The position numbers and the translations under genes were made by a program. Under the pieces are notes generated by a model, which saw only the letters and a list, made by a program, of their open reading frames with translations, searched no databases and had not been told where the DNA came from. From Tolypeutes matacus (Eukaryota; Chordata; Mammalia; Cingulata; Chlamyphoridae), in contig JAKSZT010053928.1 of assembly GCA_026826555.1 (NCBI GenBank), positions 42,708,849 through 42,772,848 on the forward strand: a stretch of 64,000 nucleotides of DNA, written 5' to 3'. Below are positions 22,373 through 32,451 of the stretch, one piece after another; the stretch's first letter is position 1; each line of letters opens with the position of its first letter.

Positions 22373-23424
22373 GGATCTAATGTGAATGTCTAATCCAGAT
22401 CCCTGAAGGAGAAAAGAGAGACTTGACTGCATGAGAAAAGAAAAGGATAGGCCAATCTCCTTCATGAACAAAGATTCAACACTTTTAAACAAAATATTGG
22501 CAAACCAAATCCAGAAAAATGTAAAAACTATAACACATCAAGACCAAGTTGGGTTTATTCCATGAATTCGGTTTAACATTAGAAAACGTTATTAACCACA
22601 TTAATGTAGTAATAAAATCCACAATATTAATGTAGTAAAAGAGAAAGAAAGTATGTTTATCGTAATAGAGGAGGGAAAAGTATTTGATAAAATCTAATAT
22701 TTGTAATAAAAATCCTTAGAAACCTAGGAATTAAAGGAATTTCCCTAATCAAATCAAGGATAACTACAAAAGCCAATAGCAAACATTATTCTTCCGGATG
22801 AAGATTTAGAAGTATTCCCTTTAAAACAATACCCAAGGGAAGGATACTTTCTCCATACTTTCTCTCACCATTTCTATTCCATATTGTGTTGAAGGTCCTA
22901 GCCAGCTCAATAAGACAAGTTAAAAATGATAAGGATCAAAAAGAAGAAAAAGAAATTGCAAATGATATGATTTTCAACACAGAACACTCTAAAAAAGATC
23001 TAAAGAAGAATGTTTGGAATCAGCAAGCGTTTGGCAACGTTATGGCATATAAGACCACTATAAAAGAAGTAATTGTGTTTCTATACACAAGCACAAAATC
23101 AGAAAAAGAAAAAGAGGCTTTACTTTTTAAAAATACATAATTTGCCATGGCAGCAAAAATGTAAAATAACTTGGAATATATTTAACAAAATTGAGAAAAC
23201 CATAAAACTTTAATGAATGCCATTTAAAAAGACCTAAGTAAATGGAAAAATGTATTATAATCATGGATAGAAAGATGCAGTATCATAAATATACCAGCTT
23301 TCCCCACTGATTTAATACAATTCCACTGAAACCCCAAGATATTTAGCATGTGTAGGTATCTGTAAAACTGATTCCAAATTTTAAACTGAAGATCAGGCCA
23401 AAATAACCATGATATATGTATTAA
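22373..23424 (+). mobile_element. Decayed L1 ORF2 fragment
   Basis: L1 ORF2 reverse-transcriptase region: 'ggccaatctccttcatgaac', 'attcaacacttttaaacaaa', 'tgaaggtcctagccagctca'. An open frame at 22886-23140 covers the segment where functional L1 has the F/Y-A-D-D catalytic motif; here codons 22958-22969 read Ala-Asn-Asp-Met, so the first catalytic aspartate is lost. Stops and frameshifts surround it. No protein is expected. Confidence 0.8.
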
Positions 23425-23805
23425 TTTGGGTATTTTAAGTTGCCATAACAAACCTCCCCAATCCTGGCTGGTTTATTTCTCACTCATGTAACAGCCCAAC
23501 ATGGGTATTCCTTGTCAGCCAGCAATATTCCATATGGTCTTTTGGAAACTAGGCTCCTTCCATCTTGTGGCTCTGTCTTTCTCTAGGGACTCAGAGTCCC
23601 CTGTATTTAGCTGGGGAGTGAGTACAGAGGGAACCTGTTTCTAAACCACCTTTGCCCAGGAGTAACACACATCACTTCACCTGCAACATCTAACTGCAAG
23701 AGAGGCTGGGAACTGAAGTCTAGCTGCATGCCCTAGGAAAAGAGTAAATAGGTTTGAGAACAGCCAGCCAGTCTCTGCCTCAATATTCCTTAAAAAAAGA
23801 AGGTA
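23425..23805 (+). repeat. Ancient interspersed repeat inside L1
   Basis: 'aagttgccataacaaacctc', 'gctggtttatttctcactca', 'agagaggctgggaactgaag' and 'gccagtctctgcc' follow the same theme as 1728-2130. It appears inserted in L1 ORF2, whose sequence stops before it and resumes in degraded form after it. Confidence 0.55.
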
Positions 23806-24379
23806 TGGGGATTTTCCCTACTGAATCTCAAGACTTAAAGATATATACACATACAACACATAAATCTACATATATATGGACATACATATAAAAATTAATA
23901 TATTACTATATGTAATACCCATATATATTTACATATACATGTGTGTGTACACACACACACATATTACAAAACAGGAATGAATGAAGTGACCAATGAAAAC
24001 AATCTTCGAAAACATGAAAAATTATAGAAAACAATTTAGCAGAAAATCCTTATGTCTGCAGGGAAGGAAAGAATGTCTTAACAAGAAATGAAAGCTAAAG
24101 GGTAAAATTAATAAATTTGAGTATATAAAATTTTAGAATTTCTATTTTTAAGATACATTATAAAGAAAAAGATAAGTCACAAACTAGAGGAAATTTGCAT
24201 CACATATATCCAGAATACATTAAAGAGGTCCTATACATCAAAAAGAATACAAGTAATATGCTAATAAAAAATGGGTTAAGGATACAAAGTGCTATACCAT
24301 TTCACATCCACCAAACTAGTAAAAATTTAAAAATCAAACAATACCAAGAGTTGATAAGAATGTGGACTAATAAAAACCC
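23806..24379 (+). mobile_element. L1 ORF2 C-terminal region, decayed
   Basis: L1-like A-rich sequence resumes ('tatatccagaatacattaaa', 'ggtcctatacatcaaaaaga', 'ttgataagaatgtggactaa'), the stretch encoding the ORF2 C-terminus. TA/CA-rich low complexity covers 23840-23965. Confidence 0.65.
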
Positions 24380-24490
24380 ATAGGGCGCAGACATGACTCA
24401 AGTGGCTGAGCATCTGCTTCCCACATGAGAGGTCCCAGGTTCGGTTCCTGGTGCCTCCAAAAACCAAAAAACAACAACAAGCAAACAAAT
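24380..24490 (+). mobile_element. DAS-SINE, first of a pair
   Basis: A tRNA-like head 'atgactcaagtggctgagca' and B box 'caggttcggttcctggtgcc' are followed by an A-rich tail. Flanks share ATAAAAACC (24370-24378 and 24491-24499). It inserted into the old L1. Confidence 0.85.
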
Positions 24491-24505
24491 ATAAAAACCA
24501 ACTCA

Positions 24506-24612
24506 GGGGAGCTGACGTGGCTCAGTGGCTGAGTACTGGCTTCCCACATACACGGTCCTGGGTTCAATCTCTGGCCCCACCTAGTACCTAAAAAAAAAAA
24601 AAAAAAAAAAAA
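24506..24612 (+). mobile_element. DAS-SINE, second of a pair
   Basis: 'gctgacgtggctcagtggct' and 'ctgggttcaatctctggccc' mark the A and B boxes, followed by a 22-base A run. Flanks AACCAACTCA and CAACAACTCA resemble each other, as expected for an older duplication. Confidence 0.85.
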
Positions 24613-25275
24613 GCAACAACTCAACAACTCTTACAGAATGCTGGTGGGAATGTAAATCGATATAATCCCTTCGGATAACATCTTATTTTGTAATATTGAA
24701 GGGGAACATATCCTCCATCCGAACAAATTTCATTACTAAATTCAGCACCCTAGAGAAGCTTTTATGCATGTGTCCTCAGAGACAAATACACCATCAAAGC
24801 AGCATTGCTTATAATTGGAAACAACCGATGATAACCAAAATGCCCACTGAAAGGAGAGTGGATAAATAAATTGTGCTAAATCCATCCAATGGAAATTTTA
24901 TAGCAGTGAAAATGAATGAAATACTCCCACATGCATGACCATGGATGAATCACAGAAACACAATGTTGAATGAAAGAAAGTAAGTTTAAAAATAATACAG
25001 AATCTACTTCTTTATATAAACTTGAGAAACATAAAACTAAGCAATATATTGTTAAAGACACATGCAGTCATAGAAAATTGTAAAATCAGAATACTGGTTT
25101 TCCCTGGGCATGGGGGAATGGGATACGTTCAGGAAGGGCACACTGGAGGCATCAATCATATTAGCAAAAGTCCACTTCCTACCTGGCGTGGCCTACACAG
25201 GTCTTCATTTCATTTGTCTTCATGCCTTATTTACACATTTTAATATGTATGAAATATTAATAATAATTGCAACTT
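24613..25275 (+). mobile_element. L1 ORF2 end and 3' UTR, decayed
   Basis: 'aatgctggtgggaatgtaaa', 'attgcttataattggaaaca', 'taaccaaaatgcccactgaa' and 'gagagtggataaataaattg' are the end of L1 ORF2 in the M-type lineages, continuing the copy split by the SINE pair. Confidence 0.75.
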
Positions 25276-25647
25276 TTTGAAATGTTGGCGATGTGTTTTG
25301 GACAAGGAAGTAGAGAAGACTAGACTATTCCATAACTAGTACCTTCTTTTACCCCCTACCAATCAGCTGGGCTCCTGTTCCACCTTTCCAATAATGCTGA
25401 ATTTTAATTCTGCAAAAGGAAAGAGGATATTGAAATATATATGTGATATGAAAATATTTAATTTTAAATTCAATTGTTTACTCACTTTTCCATAGCTCTA
25501 CTTTACCATCTGTAAAATATCTTTTTCCTTAGCCAATGTGAGAATTATCAATAAAATAAGTGTTTTGTAAATTATAAAGCATAATGCAAAACTAAGGGAA
25601 TATTATAAGAAGACTAAAGATGTAGTGAGGAATTTTGTCAGTTCAAC
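25276..25647. other. Unique AT-rich DNA
   Basis: No repeat or gene recognised. Confidence 0.4.
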
Positions 25648-25800
25648 TTTTTGGCTGTCACTTGCTAGCTGTGAGACCTTGTTAAAGTTACTTAATAGCT
25701 CTTAGTCTCCGTTCCCTCATCCGTAAAACAGAAATCATAGTACGTACCTCAAAGGGTTATTTTAAGGACCAAATGAAAGGATGTATGTAAAGAATCTAGT
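25648..25800 (+). repeat. MIR SINE, plus strand
   Basis: 'gctagctgtgagaccttgtt', 'gtctccgttccctcatccgt', 'aaaacagaaatcatagtacg' and 'aaagggttattttaaggacc' give the full MIR core order. Confidence 0.85.
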
Positions 25801-27044
25801 TGTTTTCATCGAGAATAGTTTGCTTGAATGTAGTAGAAAATTACTCGGACTTGCTTAGGCAAAAATAGGAATTTATTTTAAGGACCAGTGATTTCACTTA
25901 ACCCCCCAAAACTGGATGTGTATTTAGACCTCATGTGGGACTAAAACCAAAAGCGGAAGCACTCTCAGGAACCAAAGCAGTGCTTCAGTATGTTCCCCAG
26001 GCCCTCTCTGGAGCTGCACAGACTTCCATCTCTGCCTTTCTTTGCTATTGGCTTTCATTTTTCTCTATGCCTCTCTCTTCATGGAGCAGAAGGTGCCTCC
26101 CACACCTTCCAAAATATTTTCCAAGTTCAAGAAAATTAGCAATCATGGACTATCTGCTCACAGTCCCAATTCCAAATTCCCAGGGTAGCTGAGATTGGAC
26201 CAGGCATCTATCTCTGATCCAGCCGCAGTGGTCAGGGTCACAAAGACACAAAGTACTAACATGGTCACTCCAGAAAAACACCCTTGTGGAACCTAGTTCT
26301 GGGAAAGATACTTAATAAATGAATTTTATGGTTATTAACTGCCCAGAATGCCAGGACAAATATTATACCATCCAGTTCATCCAATAAATTTATCATCTCA
26401 TACAAGAGAGATTTATCTCCCAAAAACAATTACAAAAAAAGCCAGGGAAATGGGTGGTGCATCACATCCTGCAGTACATTACTGAATTCCAAGGAGTTAT
26501 TCCTTAGGATAGAATGAGAAGATTAGAAGTGCTCGACTGTACTCAAACCCAAATTCATCCAAAACTTCTTAAGCCACAAGACCCACAGCAAAAGCGGTTG
26601 CTTAATGGGAGGCAAGTTTGTCCCACCTGGATATCTGGGAGGAACAGGAGCTCAGTGAGGGGCTGTCGATATGTTATGTCATGACACTCTGTTACCAGGT
26701 TTCATTTGATAAACTATTTGTTTATAGGAGCATACTGTGGAGAAAAATCTTTATAGATGCTGTTGGGATGTCTAAACAGAAATGGATAAACTCAGTGGGC
26801 AAGAAATGCAACGCCAGTTCAGTGTTTTCTAGTCTCCCTTGGAACAATCAGAACCTGAGATCCTGGCAGCACCTGCCCAAGATCAATAATCACCCCCTCA
26901 TCCCCAAAGTCAGCATCAGAAATCAAGGCAGGATTTCCAAGGCCTGTGTGGAGGGCATTTCTCCACGACCAACTTCTAAGCGCTGCATCTTCCACAGACA
27001 GACGTGGATATATAAGAAGGTGGTTATATTGTGGAAGCAGCTTT
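25801..27044. other. Unassigned DNA, possibly old repeat at 25840-26310
   Basis: Between 25840 and 26310 the sequence has the flavour of an old retroelement ('ggaatttattttaaggacca', 'tagacctcatgtgggactaa'), but I cannot name it. An 148-codon open frame at 26618-27064 has no recognisable domain and overlaps a MIR at its end; I do not call it. Confidence 0.35.
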
Positions 27045-27205
27045 TCAGATTCAAACAAATATGAGTTTGATTCCTGACTGTACCACTTGCAAGCTGTGTG
27101 ATGTTATACAAGTTACTTGTTCTCTCTGGGCCTCAATTTCTTCATTTGTGAAATGGAAAGCATGGAAGCCCTCCATGGATAAATAGTTATAAGTATTAAA
27201 CAAAC
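27045..27205 (+). repeat. MIR SINE, plus strand
   Basis: 'tgagtttgattcctgactgt', 'acttgcaagctgtgtgatgt' and 'gcctcaatttcttcatttgt' are MIR core motifs in order. Confidence 0.85.
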
Positions 27206-29074
27206 AGATGTCTATCCAGCTCCTGAGTCACCATAAACCAGCAAATGCAAATTAAATGCCTTTAGAAGACTGGAAAGTAACAGACATCAGTAGAGCAGGG
27301 AAGAAGTAGGGCAATAAAGCATGGTGAAACTTTTGATGGATTGGCATTCAAATTTAATTTTTAAAAAACTGTTTATGGGAACCAAATCTCATTCAAGCTG
27401 TGAATTTGTGGTCTGTTCCTTTGCATTTTCAGTAAGTGTTAGTTTCTCTCTCTTTCCCTTCCCTCTTCTGTGCCATGCTGACAGCATGCTTTCCCTTTTA
27501 AAAATCTATTACAGTATTCTTAATGAGGTAAGTTTTGAAAATTTGTAGGGGCATTTTTGGGCTACTGACATTTAGCGAGTATAGGAATTGAGGGTGGTTG
27601 CCCACATAATGAAGAATCCTCCCATTTATGAGCGTGAAATATTGTTTATAATTATCTGAGCCTAGAACCTAATTCTATTTTGCAAATAGACACAGATATT
27701 GAAGTACCATTTTTGATATACAATAAATCTCCAGGAACACAGCTATCATGGAAATTGAGGGAGAAATGTGTTTTGCTGTTTTGGAACTTTACCATAAGCC
27801 TTTATTATTTCAGAAAACCACATGAAGGGAGGTAATGCTATTTGTAGTATGTGAGTTACCAATAGAACACACTGGTATCATTTTGCATTCAAGGAGATTC
27901 TTCCTAGAGGTACATTTGACAACTTCATTATGCCTTCTAATATAGTCATGCCCAAGAATTTGCATTTTGAAATACATATTAATTTATTACAAATCACTTG
28001 CCTTCCATATTTTCTCTGTATTGTTGATTTTTTATGAATATGAGTAGGTAGAGTATACTACATATGAAATTTATTTCAGGGTGGTGAAGGGGGTGTTACA
28101 GACTATTTTCTGTGGAAAGAGGGTGTTATAATTGTTTGGGTATGAAACCTCTGATCTAAGACTTTGGCTTCAGAACCAAGTCATGTAAACTGCCTACAGC
28201 CCCACATGGGTCAGACTCAAATCCCAGTGACAAACTCTTCTGCAAGACCATGAAAATAAGGGGACTCATTCATGCAGTAATAATGGTAGAGACAAAACAA
28301 GAGTATTAAGAGACCACTGACTTATAATGAAAGATTCACCAGTGCACAGTAATGCAGGTAAGAACCTCACGCTCCCAATGGAGTGCAGCTGCAAGCCATT
28401 ACAGTGAGGGATCTGTCAATTTTCTGGCTATCTGCTCCTGCCCTGAGTCTGTTCTACAACATTAATATTACTTTAATGTCATTTTTACGCTATACATTTT
28501 GCAGAGTAAAATTTTATTTCGTTATCACCTTTCAAACTAAGTGTTGTAATTAAAGAGAATCATATACTTAATTAAAGAAATCTGCTTATTCGTGGACAGT
28601 GGAGTAAAATCAGCCACCTATGAAATGCCCGTGTTTAATGTGGAGGTTCCATGTGATGATTTTGTAAAATAACTCTTTGAAACTGGGTTTTAAATGCAAA
28701 ATAACATATCGCAATGGCACAGCACAGTTTAAAGTCAAGCTGTTTCAAATATTTCTCTTTACAGGCACCAGATATTTAAGTGAGGCCCTAGTAGCTGATA
28801 AGAGAAAAATCTGGCCAATCCAGGAGCTGCTTGGGTACAGAACCAGACTGACTTTTCTGTTGAATGTCTCACCTTTGTGGCTGGGTTGACCAATGCTTTG
28901 GTAGATTGGTGGATTTGGACAGCAGGCTCCAAGCTGTTGACAGGGCTTGGTGATCAGGACCCATCCTCCAGCACCCTCCAATCACACGGCCATGCGGAAG
29001 ACTCCAAATTAAGGACGGTGAGGTCCAGGTTTTGAAAGGCGCCTCCAGCCTGCTTCAGAAGGAGTTGGGAGGTG
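27206..29074. other. Long unique stretch, AT-rich
   Basis: No repeat of known type is apparent. The part around 28480-28770 is AT-rich with TAATTA-like words and a pyrimidine tract plus AG at 28750-28764 that resembles a splice acceptor, but no coding exon follows convincingly. Confidence 0.4.
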
Positions 29075-29200
29075 ACAAAATGCTGATTCCTGGGCCCACT
29101 ACAACAGACTGCATCTTTCTGGGGTGGGGCCCAAGAATCTGCATCTTAGTAAGCATTACAGGTTATTATCAAGCACCTTAACCATAGAGAACTACAAATG
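29075..29200 (+). mobile_element. MER20-like hAT fragment
   Basis: 'gattcctgggcccactacaa', 'ggggtggggcccaagaatct' and 'gcatcttagtaagcattaca' match the middle and right parts of the MER20-type element. Both terminal repeats are missing or diverged. Confidence 0.6.
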
Positions 29201-29294
29201 TAATGACTTGCCAAGGTCCTGTCCCCAAGGGCACATTATGACTTTGGTGGGCCCTAGGTACTCTGGCTTGATGGGCCCCTTCCTTCACTAAAAA

Positions 29295-29870
29295 AAAAAA
29301 TGTTTAAAATATTTTTTGTTTAACATTGATGTAATTGAAGTATCTTTTAAAAAATAAAAAAATTTAAAAATATATATATATAGAAAGACAGTAAAGAAAA
29401 CCTAAATAAACAGAGATATATACCATACCCATGAAGAGTAAGACCTGGTATCAAAGGACATCAACTCTCCCATTTAATGTAGAGGTATCATGAAAATCTA
29501 ATCAAAATCCCAAGGTAGACTGTGGTTAACAGGACAAATATGAAAATGTTTTCTTCTGAACAATAGCAAATGTATAATACTAATATAGGGTGTTAATAAT
29601 TGGGTGGGTTGGGGGAAAATGCCCCATAGCCCATATCCAAATATAGGATATGGGCTATGATTGGTGGCAGTATTTTGATGATGCTCTTTCAGAGTTTGTA
29701 ACAAATGTTTAACAACAGTGAAAGATGTTGGTGATGGAGAGATGTATGGGGGCCTTATATGGTGATATGCATGTTTGTTTTGCAAATTCACAAATTTTGT
29801 TCTACATTTATTATTTATGCATGTTCATGTATGAATGATATACTTCAATAAAATTTTATTTTTTTAAAAA
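29295..29870 (+). mobile_element. L1 3' ends, two variants
   Basis: 29300-29375 ('taacattgatgtaattgaag', 'tatctttta' then A-rich) matches the lineage end at 1-1190. 29400-29865 is another L1-type 3' UTR ('gactgtggttaacaggacaa', 'agagtttgtaacaaatgttt', 'gatatacttcaataaaattt') with a relative at 35460-35840. Neither has coding sequence. Confidence 0.6.
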
Positions 29871-30079
29871 TTCCCCCCAAAAATAATTTATGAATGCTTT
29901 GGTATAAAGATTCATATATTAATATTATGTATTAAAATGTCATCTGACCTAAAAGTTCATTTTTTTTCTTATGATTTTAAAATAAAGTAAAATATTTTCC
30001 TGGGTCCAGAAAAGTATTATGGGCCCTAGGCACTGTGCCTTCTGCCTAATGGATAAGTTGGCCCCACCTGCCCAGATAT

Positions 30080-30424
30080 CCTTTTAGTGCCCAGAAACTG
30101 GGCCACTTTACTTTCACCTCTGGGCAAAGCCCCTGACAACTTGAGCTAACACTGGTCTTTGCGGGAGTGATTTAAAGAACTCAAAATGCAAGTATTGGTC
30201 GGGGAGGGGTGGTGGGGAAGAGAGCACAAACTCCTAGGAAGCTTCTGAAATACAATATACATTCCCTCCTCTCCAGATTCTGAAACACCAGTTGGGGTGG
30301 GGGAGTGAGGGCATGACGGCTTGCAGAGTGTCCACGATGGGCTCCCCAGCTCCTGGTTACTGTTCAGGAAGCTCAGCAGCAGGCATCCTAGTTCCTAATG
30401 AGCCCTGCCCATATTTTCATTAAT
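30080..30424. other. Unique DNA, no feature seen
   Basis: A short G-rich patch near 30290-30305 is the only notable composition. Confidence 0.4.
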
Positions 30425-30600
30425 AATTCTCTGCCAGGCACTGTGCTAAATGTTTTACATGTAACATCTCATTTGATCTTTCATAACAATTACATCCCCA
30501 TTTAAGAGACTTAGAGGTCAAGGAATGAGAGATCAAGCCCATTGCCCAGTTACCCAGCTAGGAAAAGCTGGAACCCCCGCTCTCGACTGCCCTGCAGCTG
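30425..30600 (-). repeat. MIR SINE, minus strand
   Basis: Reverse MIR order: 'ctgccaggcactgtgctaaa', 'acatctcatttgatctttca', 'cattgcccagttacccagct'. Confidence 0.75.
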
Positions 30601-30649
30601 TGCTCCGTCTCTGTCTTTCCACCCCCATCTATATTTTTACTCAATTTAT

Positions 30650-30830
30650 CATGTATTCATTCATTCAAATGACATTCAGTAGGACTCTTCACACCAGGCC
30701 CTCAGCTGGGCACAACAAGATGAAGACGCTGACCCTTCCCAAGATGGTCATAGTCTACTTAAGGGAGATTATACAGATAATTGCAATAAAACACATTAAG
30801 AGCCTTTGAAGAGATGAGAGCCCAGTGCTG
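30650..30830 (-). mobile_element. L2 3' end, minus strand
   Basis: 'cattcattcaaatgacattc', 'caggccctcagctgggcaca' and 'agatgaagacgctgaccctt' reproduce the reverse L2 terminus, including the terminal ATTC repeats. Confidence 0.7.
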
Positions 30831-32330
30831 TGGGGGCTCCAGAGATAATGTGATAATCATCAGGCTCTGGCTGAGATGTCCTGCTGACTTCTGTTCTCTC
30901 CCCCTCCATCTGGTCCAGCTGGATCTGTCCTGAAGCAAAGCCCGCACCCCAGGGACTGCCTGATTCCCCCAACCTAGGGCCTCTTCCAATCTGGCTTTGT
31001 ACTACCTGCCAAGCTTCATATTTGGGGAGTTCTGGAAAAGTTCCACTGGTGAGCATGTCAACCATCTTAAGGGATCACCTCTGTCATTAGTCATCCTGCC
31101 CAGAAAAACCGATCTTTTACAGTTCTATTACACTATTTACGCAGGAATTTTACTGTAACAGTCCAGAGTGGAAATCAGTAAAGTATAAATCCTTTCCTCA
31201 AGGGTATTTATTTGGTGCTGTATCGAAAGGCCTCATTATAAAGTGATCTAAACTTAAGCCAGTCCCATACCATGGACCCCACAAAAAGCAGAATAAATAG
31301 GTTTCTCTGGGTATTCTGGAGTTCAATTATTTATTTAAGGTGAATTAATATTTCATGGTTAATACTGTAAAAAGAAAAATGTCTTCATAAAAAAACTCTT
31401 TCTGCTGGGGCACCCCGCATTTCCTGGAATCTCTCTCTACAGCGTGTCTTATCTTTATTCTGCCTTGTGCCAGAGCATGGTTTTGCAGGTTTCACTGCTC
31501 AGTCATGCTGTCTCACTCACCTTGGTGCTGCCCATGACCCAGGGCCTGGCACAGGAAACACTCCACAAGTCAAACATGGCACGCTCTTGGCCTTTGGAAA
31601 GATCCTGTCCATAGATGTGGATTTTATAGCCTACATACTGTTTTAAAATTTTTAGAATTTCCCATATTTGAAAACAGGCACTTTCACAAAGAAATGTGGA
31701 TCTCCAACTTTTCTTGAAAAAATCAAATCCAGAAGCATGGGCCCAAGCTCCTACCTGCCTATCTCTACTCAGGTAGAGAATGCCCCCTATAGGTGGGCTT
31801 TTACAGACCCTCACCACCCTTGCCTGTGTAACCTTCCAGGAACCAGCCTTCTCTGAAGACAGTTATGTCAGCAGCCCCTGCAACCAGCTCTTGTTGGAAT
31901 GAATACAGATTTGGTATCTTCTCCCCACATCCTGCTCTCAAGTCAAACCAGGCTACCCCAGAGCAAAAGACTTTGTGATAGAGACAAATAAGCAACATGG
32001 AATGAGAATAGGGGTGACAGAAATGGAACATGGAAACGGATCTCAGAAAGGCTGGACTGGAGGTCTAGACAGTGCGGAAAAGCCTGCTCATTCTGCATCT
32101 GGAAAGATTGGCACAGGAGAAGTTGACTTTAATGAGAGGACTTTGAAATAAGGATATGTTCTCCCCGTTCTGGGCACAGTAGGTACAAACCTACCTCTAG
32201 GCCACCACAAACCAATACGGTACCTTTGGCTAACTTAGAACTATGTGCTCATCTCTTCTCCCAGGCTGACATCCCTGGAGGGCCCCACTGGTATGAAAGC
32301 TGGAGCCACAGGCCTCAATGCATAAGACAG
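30831..32330. other. Unique DNA, no gene supported
   Basis: Several 60-104 codon open frames exist on the minus strand without recognisable domains. I see no repeat I can name. Confidence 0.4.
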
Positions 32331-32451
32331 ACAAGGAGCCCATCTTACAAGAAATAATAAAAGTTCTTAAGTCTAAAAGCAAGTTACTCCAAATGGTTAT
32401 TCACATCCATACAAAAAACAAAGAGCACCAATAAAGGTAATTATGTAAGTA
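32331..32451 (+). mobile_element. Old L1/HAL1-type fragment, left flank of Tigger
   Basis: 'caccaataaaggtaattatg' is a word typical of older L1 and HAL1 sequence before ORF2. The Tigger element begins at its end, after a TA. Confidence 0.45.

Noticed and set aside
22886..23140. Functional reverse transcriptase
   Set aside because: L1 ORF2 fragment with a changed catalytic motif and stops on both sides.
26618..27064. 148-codon plus-strand frame
   Set aside because: No domain or family resemblance, and its 3' end runs into a MIR SINE.
28740..28890. Possible exon after a pyrimidine tract and AG at about 28764
   Set aside because: No convincing open frame with recognisable content and no clear donor site; the acceptor-like signal alone is common by chance.
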